Below, piece after piece: positions 32,320 through 44,538 of a DNA stretch of 64,000 nucleotides. A program made the position numbers and the translations under genes. Positions within the stretch are counted from its first letter, which is position 1, and each line of letters opens with the position of its first letter. The notes under the pieces were generated by a model. That model was not told the origin of the DNA. It searched no databases and saw only the letters and a list, made by a program, of their open reading frames with translations. Source of the DNA: Phaeosaccion multiseriatum (Eukaryota; Ochrophyta, other classes); assembly GCA_965112735.1 (NCBI GenBank), contig OZ218950.1, positions 6,758,001 to 6,822,000 of the forward strand, given 5' to 3'.

Positions 32320-33041
32320 TTATGAAACGAATATGTGTCCGCCACGACAGCCATGTAGCACCATCTTCTCCCCAAGGACTGCGTGTACCTCTTCTTCAGA
32401 GTCGAAACGAACCTGGTTGAAGACGGAGCGAGAGAAGGAGGGGGGCGGATAGTAACGCCGAAGAGACATGCTGGGAGGAGAGCGGAGCGCCGAGAGGCGA
32501 GCGCAGGGTCCTGGTTTGGGAGGGGGGATGTGAGGTGGTGGGAAGGCAGTGGATGGCAGGAGAGGGGAGGGATGGTGTAGTCCCGAGGGAGAGCTGCACG
32601 CCAGCGGGTGCTCTTGTGCTGAAGCGCGCATTCTTGGCGTCTGGGCAATGGCGTAGTAGGAGCTCTCCCGGAGACTGTCTCGTACACTCTGGACAGTGTC
32701 TTCCTTAGCAACATGAAGGTGGAGAAGAGCCTGAGGGAGGGAGATCTGAGTGGGCATAGGCAGGGAGTAGGAACGGAGCAAGAAAGGCCAAGCAACAAGG
32801 GGAAGGGAAGATGACGTTAGGTACACACAGAAGTGACTGGGGGAGACAGCAGGACTGGCGAGAAAATTAGGAGGGGCCCGGTGAGGGAAATGCTGAATCT
32901 GTCTGGCATGCAAAGAAGCTTCCTCTCCAGGTCCACCACAGCCCCCTCCAGTACGCGGTGTGTCTCTGGATCAATGGACCCTTCCCCTTTGCCGTCGCTG
33001 TAGCGGCACTCTCCTTCCGTGTTTATCTTGTACCGTACCAT
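32320..33041 (-). CDS. Candidate small multi-exon gene, function unknown
   Basis: Three coding-like segments lie in order on the minus strand. The first starts at ATG 33041: 'MVRYKINTEGECRYSDGKGE', then 'SIDPETHRVLEGAVVDLERKLL'. The second follows a CTCAG acceptor near 32760: 'ISLPQALLHLHVAKEDTVQSV', 'RDSLRESSYYAIAQTPRM'. The third follows a CAACCAG acceptor near 32420: 'VRFDSEEEVHAVLGEKMVLH', ending '...GGHIFVS' at 32320. Donor sites are not clear, so the joined frame is not established. The 5' end shares 43 identical bases with 30886-30928. No signal peptide or membrane helix is seen and no family is recognised. Confidence 0.4.
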
Positions 33042-33393
33042 AGCTGTATAAAAAAGAAAAAAAGGAAACAAAAGAAAGAAATAAAAAAATTACTATTATA
33101 GGGATGGCACTCGACGGAGGCACCCCCTTCCCCTCCCCCCTACTAAAGCCCTTTCTTTTTTTCCTCCTCGCCCTCCTCACTCCTCCCCTTCCCGATCGCA
33201 CCCCGTTCTTCTCCTCCCCCTTTCCTCTTGTTTCCTCTCTTTTCCTCCTTTCTTTCATCCGAAGAAGGCTGAGTGATTGAGTACTTCATCGAAGGGAGCT
33301 CGTGGGAGACGAGCCAGGAGGAGGAGGAATTCTCGGCTCCACTCATGCTACAATAGGATACAAGCTCAGGGGGAGGGGCTGGGCGGGGGGCTA

Positions 33394-36183
33394 ATGGCCC
33401 TCCGGCAGGGGGTCAGAGCGGGAGGAATAGCACGGGGAGGCAATGGTGGTGGTAAGGCGGCCGGCAGCAGTACAGCGGTCGCCACTCCACAGGACAAGAT
33501 CCAGGCGCTGCAGAAGGCAGAGCGCTTGGTTTCGCTCATTGTGCGGGCCTTCTATGAGGACGACGTGATTCTTGTGACGGACGTGCTCATCACGGAGAAG
33601 TACCTCCGGGACCGAGACGACGACCTTGGTGACCGACTAAACCTCGCCCCGAAGCAGGTACGGGGCAGGAAACAGGAAGGGGATGAGAGCAGGGGCAATG
33701 GCTTGTAGGTTTCATGCTTTCATGGCACCGGGTAGCTGCCAACGAGTGGGCCGGAAGAGTAGGGGAATTGCTAATAGGGGGGTTGTTTGGAGCGCGAGTG
33801 AGGGCGTGATGGAGTGAGAACGAACACCCCGTGTCAGCACCATGGCAGAGCACGGCGCAGCATCCTTCCTAAGCCTTGGTGCCCAACCAAAGAAAAGCCA
33901 CCAATAGACACCAGGCCGTGGCCTCATCCCCATACCCATACCCATATTCCTCACACCCGCTGAGGACAACACCTCCTCCCTCCCTCCCTCACTCCCTCCC
34001 TCCCTCCCTCCCTCCCTCCCTCCCTCCCTCCCTCCCTCCCTCCCTCCCTTCATTCCTTCCTTCCTTCCTTCCTTCCTTCCTTCCTTCCTTCCTTCCTTCC
34101 TCCCGCCCGCCCTACCTCCCTCCCTCCCTCCCTCCTTCCCTTCCTCTCCCTCACTCCCTCCCCTCCTTCCTTCCTCCCTCCCCTCCGCTGCTGCAGGTGC
34201 GGGCCGTGCTCGCCCGGCTGGAGCTGGATGGGCTCGTGTCGCAGGAGAATATGTCTGACGAGTTCTTCGGAAGCAGGCCTGCCAACTACTACTACATCGA
34301 CTACAAACACGCCGTCGACGTCATCAGGCTCAGAGTCTACATCATGCAGGTACGTAAGACTTCAGTAAGGGCTGCTGCTTTTGGGGCTGGTGCATGCTCT
34401 CTCTCTAGTACAACACTTGACCGACCGACCGACCGGCCACCTCCTTCTTATCCAACTTGACCGACCGGCCACCTCCTTCTTATCCAAGAACGAACGATCG
34501 CACGCACCATCGAAAACCCCAGCCCGAGCCGTCCCGTCTCTTTTCCATGTTGTGTTGTTGCATGTGCTCGACTCAACCACCGCTTGTTGTTGTTGTCTTT
34601 CTTTTGTGTAAATCAATAACCCCACGTCCCTCCCTTTGCCCTACCTACCCCACCCACCCCCTGCAGCAACGTCTCAAGGCGGCGGAGGCCCGCGCCCTAC
34701 TGCAGCAGAACTACAAATGCCCCATATGCGACGCTACGTGAGTCACCCCCTCCCTCCCTCCTCCTCTTCCTCCTCCTCCTCCTCCTCCTCCTCCTCCTCC
34801 TCCTCCTCCTCCTCCTCCTCCTCCCTCCTCTCCTCCACCCCTCCCAGCAGCCATTCATTCGCAACCCCCGACTCCCTCGAGGGCGTCGCTTTGCTTTGCT
34901 TTGCCGCCACTGAACCTCTGGTCCGTCCATCCCCCCTATTTCCCCATCTCCCGCACCGCTGTCCAATGCATGGGCATTGTAATTGATTACATGGCGTCCC
35001 CACCTCACCTCAGCTACGGTGCCATGGAGATCCATCGCCTCATGAATGCCGCTGGGGGCTTCTGCTGCAGTCACTGCTGCGAGTTTGACACGCACGAGAA
35101 CTGCGGTGGGCATGTCCCGCACAGCCTTGTGGAGCAGGTACATTGCATAGGGATGGCAGTGGATGGAGGGCAGTGCATGGATGGCAGCGGATGGAGAGCA
35201 GTGGGCATTTCTTTCTCGTGATGCCCCCTCTCCTGCCCCTCACTCATGGAAGGCCTCGAGAATTTCCTTTCCAGGGGGGAGGGAGAAGCGACTTCTCGAG
35301 AAGCTCTCTTCTCTTTTTGTGTTTCTGCGGTTTGTCGGCCGATGTTCCCTGAACCCAGCCAGTCGCGTTCTCTCCTTCTCGTCCTGCCCTCTCCCTCTCC
35401 CTCTATTCGCCTCCTCTTCTCCCCATCCTCTCCCTCAGGACTCAACAACAGGGCTCACAGATGCCAAACGCAACCTCCGCATGCTGAATGAGCAACTCAC
35501 TGCGAGCTCAGACCCGATAAACTGCGAACGGGGAGGGATCCTCGAGCTCGTCAACGACCTCAGGGACCAACCCGTTCCCAGCAACCTCCCCTCTGAGCTC
35601 CGAGCGAGAGGAGTGGGTGGGAAACTGGGCACCGGAGCATCGGCGGCCAAGGCGGCAGCTCGCTTCGACGACGGCATCGATAGCATTGTGCGAGGCGCGG
35701 GGGGGGGTAGCAGAGGCTGGGGGGGTGCAGGTGTTGGAGGGGGGGCAGGAGGAGGGATAGGAGGGAGGAAGCGGAGAGGAGACGGACTTGCAGCGGATGT
35801 CCACATGCAGAAGGTGTATTCGCGCAACCGGAGAGGGCAGGAGATTGTCGTGGAGATGGAGGCCAACAGCGAGGATGAGGAGGAGGAGGAGCATATGAAG
35901 GGGGTGGTGCCCACCAAGGGACAGGTACGAAGGAGGTTCAGGACAGCAAGTCGCCGTGTGGCGCTGTTGGAGGGGGGGGGGGGGGAAGGAGGAGAGAGGG
36001 AGGAGGAGAGAGGGAGGAGGAGAGGGGGTGGAGGGAGCAGGGCGTGGGGTGTGGGACTTAGGGTATTGTGCGTATGGACGGAGGAGGTGGTCCACACTGG
36101 AGGGTAGTGCAAAGTATGCACAAGTGTCTTTTCTCTCTCTCTCTCTCCCTTCTTTGCTACGGCCGAGACTGAAAAAGACAAGC

Positions 36184-36229
<46 letters not shown>

Positions 36230-36581
36230 GCTTACTTTTGGTGCTGTTGTTATTGTTGTCGCTACTGCTGCTGTGTTGTTTTTTGTGCTCCTTAGATAAA
36301 GAGGGAGGCGGAAGCGAAGAGGAAGGATGCCGAGGCCCTCGCTAGGAGGATGAAAAAGTCTCAACCCTCCTTCCTCAAGGGCAGTCGAATATCCGGCACA
36401 GGGCTGGAAGAGGAGGAAGAGGAGAAGGAGGGGGGGGGGGGGGGCAATGACCAAGGCCAGGGCGTTGTCCACGCCAACGGGGGGGGTGGGGCAGGAGGGG
36501 CGAGTGGTACAGCAACTTACCAGCAGCAGGCAGTGACCAAGCCACAGTTACAAGCGGGGGCAAACGGCACGGGGGGGGTTA

Positions 36582-36628
<47 letters not shown>

Positions 36629-37270
36629 GAGGAGGAGCATGCAGAGAACGGGACAGAAGGGGGGGGTGGACCTTCTACTTCATCCTCCTCGCGGCGCTTC
36701 AATTCACTCATGCAAGTCGAGGACGGCGTGGTCCTGGTGAGAAGCACCTCCAGTCTCTTGTCCGACGAGGCAAAGTATATGCGTTTCAGAAAAACGTATG
36801 TGAAGGAGCTGAAACGGCAGAGGAGGATCTTGAACAACGCGGCAAGGGCGAAGGCGGCCCTGGAGCAAGCACAGGAGGAGGAGGAGGAGGAGGAGGAGGG
36901 AGGAGGGATGGGGGAGGGTGGGGAAAGGGACGACGAAGGAACTACTGATAGGGAAGCAGACGAGGAGTGGGAGGACGTCTTGAATGGGAAGGACGATGAA
37001 CAAGGAGAAGACGGCAGTGACGGTGACAACAATGGCAGCGACACGCAGGAGGGGGAGGAGCCCCTCCGATTGGACTTGCAGGGCTTCTCTGCAGAGGAGC
37101 TGCAAGGAATCGTGCTGGAGCTGGGGGAGGGGCCGGCGAAGAAGACGGTACCCCTGGGGGAGGTGCGCCTCTCCTCTTTGGAGGAAATGACCGCAGAGCA
37201 GTTCCAGGCTTTCTACGACCTCACCCAGACCCGAGCGTCGGATGGAGGAATTGCTCCGGGGCTGGGCTGA
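33394..37270 (+). CDS. GTF2E1: General transcription factor TFIIE alpha subunit
   Basis: TFIIE alpha (yeast Tfa1) recruits TFIIH to the RNA polymerase II preinitiation complex. Six exons: 33394-33657, 34197-34349, 34667-34737, 35014-35137, 35439-35924, 36296-37270, giving 690 aa in frame. The N-terminal winged helix is clear ('AERLVSLIVRAFYEDDVILVTDVLI', 'LNLAPKQVRAVLARLELDGLV', 'NYYYIDYKHAVDVIRLRVY'). A C4 zinc ribbon follows, with 'CPIC' at the end of exon 3 and 'CCSHC' in exon 4. After a helical segment ('LRMLNEQLTASSDPI') come a Gly-rich linker and a long acidic C-terminal region with Asp (GAT)n and Glu runs, as in the human protein's acidic tail but longer. The start at 33394 is the first ATG in frame. 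Low-complexity expansion makes it longer than human TFIIE alpha (439 aa). Identity is secure. Confidence 0.92.
33979..34190 (+). repeat. (CCCT)n then (TTCC)n before the TFIIE alpha exon 2 acceptor
   Basis: CCCT units (to about 34050) change to TTCC units (34051-34100), then CCCT variants, up to the CTGCAG acceptor at 34191-34196. Confidence 0.93.
34760..34826 (+). repeat. (TCC)n in TFIIE alpha intron 3
   Basis: About 20 TCC units, starting some 20 bases after the GTGAGT donor. Confidence 0.9.
36183..36231 (+). repeat. (GTT)n in TFIIE alpha intron 5
   Basis: Sixteen or so TTG triplets upstream of the exon 6 acceptor. Confidence 0.92.
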
Positions 37271-38255
37271 AGTGAGAGGGGGAGGAGGGGGAGGAGGAGG
37301 AGGAGGAGGAGGAGGAGGAGAGAAGGGGGGGGGGGGGGCGGGAGAGGAGGAGCAGGAAGAGGAGAAGGGAGAAGAAGCAGATCAAGCTTTGTGGCTCTGA
37401 TGGATGCACACCATTTCTTGGGCAGGGCTTGCTTGCGTTGCGGCCAACGGTTTAAGTACTAATGTCAACACTTTCACCCACTGCGCGTGTGTCGTAGCTG
37501 AGAGAGGGGCGGGGTGAGGTGAAGGGATCCTTTGCTGTCGATTGCTCACGACAATCTCCCTAACGAGGCAGAGCCACCGCAGCACCCCCCCCCCCCCCCC
37601 ACACACACACACACGCACACACGCACGCACACACAAACAGCCCATTGCTATGCTAGCTACTTACTGACTTACTGACTGTCTGGGGTGTGTGTGTTCCCTG
37701 CGGTAGTCCAGGGATAGATGCGTGCATACCCACCAGCGGCGGCGATGAGGCAGAGGAAATACAGTGGGTAGTCAGTCTCGTTCAATCAAAAGCATTTATT
37801 TATCTTTCGGTTACCTTTCCTCTCTCTCTCTCTCTCTCTCTCTCTTGCCTCTCACTGCTACTTACTTGGGCATTTGTCTCGACCCTTTGTCTTTGCCATC
37901 TGTGTCTCTACTTATACTATCTACTCTCCTACTTGCTTCGTCCGATGCTCGCCACTAGCTGCCATCACCTTCCCCACCTACTCCTCCGGTCCCGTGTGCC
38001 GTAATACTCGGGAGATGGGTTCGAACAAACACAAACGACAAGCCAAGGCTGTCATAGTTTGGCACGCTCCAACGCCTACCAAGAAAACACATAGCACATA
38101 CACATGTACAGAAACTATCGCCGACGGGACGGGCGGCAAAAGAGGCAGAGCTGCGCCCACCCCTACCCACCCCTCATCGCTTCTCGATACTCTCCCCCTC
38201 TGCTGTCACCACCACCACCACCACCACCACCACCGCACGCACGCACTCTCTGTCC

Positions 38256-38296
<41 letters not shown>

Positions 38297-38686
38297 AAAC
38301 GCACACACACAATGCAACCGCGTCTTCAAACTCCACGACTCAACTAGCTACTTACTGCCCCTAGCTACTGACTATTTCACTCAACTACGGCCTAGCTACT
38401 GGCTATTGCTGTCACTGCCCCTGGGGAAGTGTCTACCTATCCTCCTGCGAAGGAAGGAAGGAAGGAAGGGGGGGGGGGGTTTCCTTCCCTCTTTCCTTCC
38501 CTCTTTCCTTCCCTCCCCTCTCCTCTCCTCTTCTCTCCTCTCCCTCTCGCAGACCCTCTCTCACCGCCCCCACGAACACGAGCACTTGGTGTACGCGGTG
38601 GACGGTGCGACGCCACGGGGAGGGGGCGCGAGGACGATGTCCTCTTCGTCGCACTCTGGTCTGCCCCCAGTGGGACGGTGGAGGCC
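37271..38686. other. Convergent intergenic region between TFIIE alpha and MYB, repeat-rich
   Basis: Contents: (GGA)n (37290-37340), C-run then (CA)n (37584-37640), CTAGCTACTTACTGACTTAC-type blocks at 37652-37680 and again at 38341-38420, (CT)n (37818-37846), (CAC)n (38207-38235), (CA)n (38263-38310) and TTCC/CTCTC runs (38450-38550). Predicted ORFs here are low-complexity. No gene is supported. Confidence 0.6.
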
Positions 38687-39679
38687 TCAGTAGGCACAGC
38701 TCGGACACGCACACATGGGGCCGTGTACGCACGCTCCCCCCTGGATGCCCTGCTGCGCCTGGGGCTGGAGCTGCGCCTGGCGCTGCGGCTGGCCCCCCTG
38801 GGGCGCTCCTGCTCCTGCTCCTGCCATGAAGTTGTAGCCGACGTCCGTTGCCATCGCCGTCGGGTAGGAGGAGCTGCTACTGCTCTTGCCCGGACCTTGA
38901 CCCTGACCCTGCGCAGCCGCTGCCGCCTTGCCCCCGTACTGCTCATGATAAAGCCGAGCAAATTGTTCTGAAACCGACGAGGTAGTCAGCGAGCCACCGG
39001 GAGGGGCGGGGGGCGATGTCGAAGGAGCAGGCGGGGTGTACATACCACTACCTGACGTATCGGCGCCAGCGGCGGCGGCGGCGGCAGCTGCAACGCCCAT
39101 GAGTTGAGGTGGTGGGCTGCTGGAAGGAGTGCTCAACCCCATCTGCGCCATCAGCAGGCCCGGAGGTGGAGGTGTCGATGCACTGCCGCTGCTCATGTAA
39201 CCGCCGTACATGCCCGTTCCCATCAAGGGCATGCCCTGCTGGAAGGGGTAGGGCGACGAGTTGCCCGCGGAAGAGGAAGAAGAGGAAGAAGAAGGTGCTG
39301 CTGCTGCTGCTGCTGCCATCCTTCCACTCGCCCCGGCTGACGAGGCGTCGTTGCTACAACTGCTGTTGTTGTTCTTGTTGTTGTTGTTGGTGGTGTTGAT
39401 GCTGCCGCCTCCTCCGTCTGCCAGGAGCGAGTCTCCGTCCTCCAAGCTACTCGACGAGGACTGAGATCTGCCGATGCGCATTACCCCTGCTGTCAGTGCA
39501 TCCGCCGAAGGAGGAGGCGGCGTCGTACTCAGGCCCATCCCCGCCATCCCGGGGGGTTGCGGAGAGTAGCGGCCCTTGATCTCCGACAAGATGCTCGCCG
39601 CGTCCATATCGTCCTGACGCTTCCGCTTCGGCAGACCCCCTCCTCCTCCTACTGCTCCTCCTACTGCTCCTCCTCCTAG

Positions 39680-39721
<42 letters not shown>

Positions 39722-41947
39722 CCCCCCCCCCATGCCGATGTCCCCCCCCGAGGGAGAGGGCCCCCTCGGGTTCAGCGAGAAGGCTGCGGCCAGGCTCTGT
39801 TGGTACACCGGGCGTGGAGAAGCAATGTGTGTGTGGCAAACCCGCTGAGCGGCGGTAGTAGCCCCTCCGCTGGTGTCTGTAACGCCTTCTCCTCCTGCCT
39901 TATGGTGGTGTGGACCCTGGCCCTGGTGAGCCACTGCTGCCCCTACTGCTGCCGCCTGAGCCGCTGCTGCTGCCACCGAGACCGCCGCAGCTGCCGCCGC
40001 TGCCTGTTGATGATGCCAAGCGACGGGGTCAGGAAGGAAGTTGTGTGCCGCCAGAATCCCTCCTCCTGCTCCTCCTCCTGCTCCTGCTGCTGCTCCTGCT
40101 CCTGCTCCTGCTCCTCCTCCTCCTCCTCCTCCTCCTCCTCCTCCTCCTCCTCCTCCTCCTCCTCCTCCTCCTGCCAGGGCCTGAGGCGAGGCGTTATTAG
40201 GGACAGGGGAAGTGGACTTGATTCGAGCGAGGTCGGCTCCAACCCCCATGTGCTGTTGGAAGTATTGGCTCATCTGCTGCTGGTGCTGCTGCTGTTGCTG
40301 GTGGTGGTGTTGTTGTTGTTGGTGGTACTGCAACTGCTGCTGGTGCTGCTGGTGCATATACTGCCGATGCTGCTGATGGTACATGCTCTCCTCCGGCGAC
40401 ATGTCGTCCCGTCGTAAAGGAGTCTGTTGATGGGGGTGCTGCCCGGGGGGGGCGTGGTGGAGGCGCCTGCGTTGGCTGCTGTCGTGCTGTTGCTGCGCTG
40501 CCCGACTGACGGCATTGAGTTTGACAAGCTTCTCCCTGAACTTGTCCTTGAAAGACTGATTCCCCAAGAACTCAGTCACTACATTGACGTCTGCCGCGGC
40601 GCCTGCTGCTACTGTGTGCTTGGAGGAAGAGGAGGAAGAGGAAGAGCCCCCCCTCGCATGATTTCTGTCGCCGGCCCTCGCCGCCAGACCATTCCCGCTA
40701 ACGCTACTGCTGCTACTACTACTGCTGCTGCTACTGATACCACCCCCTCCCTTGGAGGCGAGGGGGTTTTCTTGCTCGTCGTCCCCCTTGTTCTCATCTG
40801 ATGATGGCGCACCGCCATCCCCCCCCTGCCCGTCCTCCTCCCCAGCGGTGCGGGCTCCCTGCTGGGCGCTACCCTCGTCGTCCTTCATCGCCGACGTCCT
40901 CTGTCCTTCACCTGCGTCGTCTCCGTCCTCGCCATCCTCCTCCTTCCCGTCATTGTTGTTTGCTCTCCGCTGCTGAGCTGCTTCTAACGCCGCTGCGGAG
41001 GCCTGGGCTGCTGCCGCTGCGACAGCCTCTTGGCGATATGACCTCGCTCCTTCCTCTCCTCCACCCTGTTGCTGGCCTTGTTCTGCAATGGTCTCGTTTG
41101 CTGCCTCTTGCGCTGCTGTACACACTCGGTTGAGCTCCTCTAGGCTAGCGGCCTTTCGCCGCTTCACCCGCCCGTTGGAGGACCGAGGTCTTTCTCGCGG
41201 TAGCAGCGCCACCGCCTCGCCGCCGCAGTCGCTCACCTCCCTGTCGCGACGGCACAGCACGGCACAGAACAGTACCAGGGGGGTGAGAGGGGTTGGGGGG
41301 TCCGTGAGGTCACGGTTGGGGAGTTGTGTCTCAGCCTCTCTCCCTGGTAAGCTCCCTGACAAGCTCTCTGCTCTGTCCTTCCCCGACACACCTGTGTAGC
41401 CTCCGAACGTGCCGCCGCATGTACGAGTACCAATGGTTCTTGACGTGGTTGTCGGTCCGCCCTGGTAGCTGCTTGGCGATTTCTGCCCACTTGTTACCGA
41501 GCTCTTGGTGCGCTTTGGCCATGATGGCTTCTTCCTCCTTGGTCCAAGCCTCCTTGCGAATGGCAGGGTCTGTAGTGGGAAGGGGGCGACGTAGAGTGTG
41601 TGTGGGTGGGTGGGGGTGTGACGCAGGACAGACGAAATGAGCAGTGAACTGATTGCCTTCTGTACACCGAGAACAGTCCGACTTAGAACAGCCCCCACAA
41701 GAGGCATTTGCAATCTCCCGCTCTTGCAAGACGCCAAACCCGGCTGGCGTTGCTCTAGCTTACCGAGGTGGTTGTGCCATCTCTCCCAGCACTGTTTCCC
41801 CGTCCGACTCTTGATGTTGTAGTCATGACTGAGGTAGTCTGCTATCAACGTCCAGCTGGCCTTCCCGTACTTCTTCACGAGTCGTCTGATCGCCTCGTCT
41901 TCCTCCTCAGTCCACACCCGTCTCCCCCTACTGGACACCGCTGACAT
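38687..41947 (-). CDS. R2R3-type MYB DNA-binding protein
   Basis: Three exons on the minus strand (41947-41764, 41569-41392, 41240-38687) give 971 aa in frame. Exon 1 holds MYB repeat R2 ('[20 protein letters not shown]', 'SWTLIADYL', '[16 protein letters not shown]') and exon 2 R3 ('[20 protein letters not shown]', '[20 protein letters not shown]', 'WYSYMRR'). The spaced tryptophans are those of sequence-specific MYB factors, so it should be nuclear and bind DNA. The remaining 850 residues are disordered: acidic and Gln-rich (about 300-550), poly-Gly/Ala, Ser-rich, ending with a Cys-containing tail ('[12 protein letters not shown]'). A '[20 protein letters not shown]' stretch is a likely nuclear signal plus helix. 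The frame of exon 3 stays open through the introns upstream, which can mislead predictors. The target genes cannot be told. Confidence 0.88.
40117..40172 (+). repeat. (TCC)n coding microsatellite (poly-Gly on the MYB strand)
   Basis: About 18 units inside MYB exon 3, read as GGA/GGC glycines on the minus strand. Confidence 0.9.
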
Positions 41948-42382
41948 ACTCCCTTCCTCCTCCCTTCTCCAGGTCCTTCGACCTCTCTCTCGCGGCCTGC
42001 CACAATGTGCTTCTTTTTTCTTCTAGACTGACTGCTGTTCCGTTAGGTGCTGTGTGCTGCCGCCCCTTGCGAAGCTCTCTGGATGAGGCTCTTGCTCGTG
42101 ATGGCGTGCGTTGCGCTGCGACAGTAGGCGCTATTGCCTGTTGGCTCCTGCTATAAAAACTGAATCCGGTTTACCGAAACACACTCGCTGCAATGGTCCA
42201 TCCTTGTGTGCTGCTCTTCCTTCTCAATGAAACTATTGCTGGGCCTTCCTCCTCGCGCAAACCAGGCCGATTCCAAAACGGAAAACGAAACGTTCATATT
42301 TCAATGACTTACTCTCCTCTCCCTCCTTCTAAGTCAATGATCCCCTAATGAATCCGGGATTTGATTTCTCTCCTTTTTGGAA
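41948..42382. promoter_or_regulatory. Divergent promoter region of MYB and PGPEP1 with TATA-like box
   Basis: TATAAAAA at 42152-42159 points along the plus strand, about 230 bp before the PGPEP1 start. An ACGGAAAACGAAACG patch lies near 42278. Starts are 435 bp apart. The rest shows no coding signal. Confidence 0.4.
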
Positions 42383-44538
42383 ATGGTACTTTTCTCCTCC
42401 ATGATGAAGCAGTTCTCCTTCCGCAGTACTAAAAGCTCTGGCAGCAGCAGAGAAGAGGGAGAAGGGGAGCAAGTTCCTCCGCCGTCTGCTACATCAGCCT
42501 CACCTTCACCACCACCACCACCACCAGCGGCAGCGGCGGCAGCAGAGGGCTCTGCTGGCAATGAATTTGTAGGGCCGGAGGTCGAGGACACGGAGCAGAC
42601 GGTCGCAGTGCCCCATCCCCCTCCAGCAGCGGGGCTGGTCGCAGGGCGGGAACGCGGGACCCCTTCTCCGGAGAGGCCAAGCGATGGGGAGGGCTTTGGA
42701 AGCAGCATGAGTAACCAAAACGCTTTGGCAGTAGCCGCGGAGGCCGAGGCGGCGGCCGAGTCCAGGAGAGCCGGAATGGACGAGGCGAGGGAGAGGGCTC
42801 GGCAATATGTCAGGCAAAGCACAGCGGATACGGTTTGTTCCTTGAGCGGCGAGAGGGGTCGCAACGTCATCTTCCACCTCACTGGCTTTGGGGCGTTCCA
42901 CAAGGTGGAGTGTAACCCCACCACGCTACTGATGCAGGTGGGTTTTCATGAAGGAAGACAGAGGAGGAGGTGGGGTGGGGGAGAAGGGGGGGGATGCGAA
43001 AGGCATGACGCTGGTGACCATCACTCACTCTTCTCCCTCTCACTCACTCTTTCATCTCCCTCTGCTCTCTCCGTCTCTCTTTTGTACCTCTCTACGTCTC
43101 TCTCTCCCTCCCTCCCCCCTCTCCCTCCCTCTCCGTATCTCTCTCCCCGTCTCTCTCTCCCTCCCCCCCCCTCTCCCTCCTTCTTTCCGTCTCTCTCTTC
43201 CCCCCTCTCTCTATCTCTCCCACCCTTTCTCCGTCTCTCTTTCTCCGCCCATCTTTTTCTGGCGCGCAACTACCAATTTGGCCTGCCCCACGGCTATACA
43301 TCCCCTCCCTCACAGCGCCTACCGGACGCCTTAGCCCTGCGGAAGCGCGAACGAGGAGGCAGCAGTAGCTGCTCCGTAGCGAGCTACACCATCCTCGAGG
43401 TTTCCGCTGTGGGATGCTCCCCTCCCCTCAAACATCTCCATGCTTCCGTGGCCCCCAAGTGGGACGACGATAGTGGTACCGGCACGGCCATTGTGTACAT
43501 TCACTGCGGCGTGGACGCAGCCAACACTACGGGCTTTAAGCTAGAGCAATGTGCCTATAATCAGGTGCGTGAGGGCGAGGGCGAGCTTTGTAACAGGGCT
43601 TTGTACAGTAGCTCCACGTCAGCACTGTCTGTAAAGCAAAGCAGCGGCACTTTTTTTATCCTTTTTCTCCTTCTCACTGTTGTCACACTTGGCCTCTCTC
43701 AACTCGACGCTCTGCCTTCTCTTTTTGTACGTGCGTGGGTATCGTCTGGCATTATAATTCGCACACCTGCGTGATATCCCAGGCGTGTTTCCGAGTGCCG
43801 GATGTGCGAGGGCTTCAGCTTGACGACGAGGTCATCATTCCCGACAACGAGAAGGGACACTGTTACAGGTGAGAAAGAGAGAGGAGAAGAGAAATAGAGG
43901 GAGAGAGAGAGGGGGGGAGAGGGAGGGAGAGAGGGATCTACAGGTTAGAGAAATAGAGCTCCTCCTCCTCCTCCTCCTCCTCCTCCTCCTCCTCCTCCTT
44001 CTCCTCCTCCTCGTCGTCGTCGTCGGAATCAGCATCAAGAGGTCTACTGCCTCCTCTCCCGTCCTTCATCGACCTGCGGGCCCTGTCCGCTGATCTGACT
44101 TGTCCCTCGTATCCCACCCCAACCCCCTCTCCCTCCCCCTCCCCCACCTCATGTCTCCTCCGCCCCCATCCCACATCCTCCTTCGCTTCCTCCCCCTCCC
44201 TTTCCCTTCACCGCAGGACGGACCTGCCCCTCGAAGCCATCCGCGAGAACCTGGATACTGTCCGGGGCTGGGGAGACAAGGTTGCAGTATCCACAGACGC
44301 CGGCCGTTTCGTATGTAACCTTGCTTACTATCGCAGCCTTCACCTCTGCCACAAGAGGAAGGAAGGCAAGGAGGAGGGGGCGGCGGGGAGGGCGGGTGCG
44401 AGGGCACTAGACGCCAACGTGTCACGCCATGTTCTCTTCTTGCACGTGCCGCCCGAGAGCGCGGTGTGTATAGAGGAGCAGTCGCGCTTCGTAATGGACC
44501 TCATGGACGCCATCGAGCTTTATGTCAAGCACCTCTAG
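42383..44538 (+). CDS. PGPEP1: Pyroglutamyl-peptidase I (peptidase family C15) with N-terminal extension
   Basis: This enzyme removes N-terminal pyroglutamate from peptides and is normally cytosolic. Four exons: 42383-42937, 43316-43564, 43783-43868, 44217-44538; 403 aa in frame. The catalytic domain begins near residue 165 with 'FHLTGFGAFHKVECNPT'. Family landmarks follow: 'HCGVDAANTTGFKLEQCAYN' carrying the catalytic Glu, 'IIPDNEKGH', 'GRFVCNLAYYRSL' with the nucleophile Cys, and 'SRHVLFLHVPP' with the catalytic His, so the Glu-Cys-His triad is intact. About 160 N-terminal residues are Ser/Pro/Ala/Glu-rich and disordered; C15 enzymes are usually only about 200 aa, so the extension is unusual and may target or regulate the protein. 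The start is the first ATG in frame (42383). It is divergent from MYB. Confidence 0.88.
43940..44020 (+). repeat. (CTC)n in PGPEP1 intron 3
   Basis: CTC triplets with CGT variants lie between AGAG-rich DNA near the donor and the exon 4 acceptor. Confidence 0.88.

Noticed and set aside
37687-38693. Several plus-strand ORFs between TFIIE alpha and MYB
   Set aside because: Composed of CA, CAC, CT and TTCC repeats with no conserved segment or splice logic.
41240-41947. MYB as one uninterrupted 1086-aa ORF
   Set aside because: The open frame crosses two introns; the R3 repeat is only obtained in another frame by using the GT-AG sites at 41763/41570 and 41391/41241.
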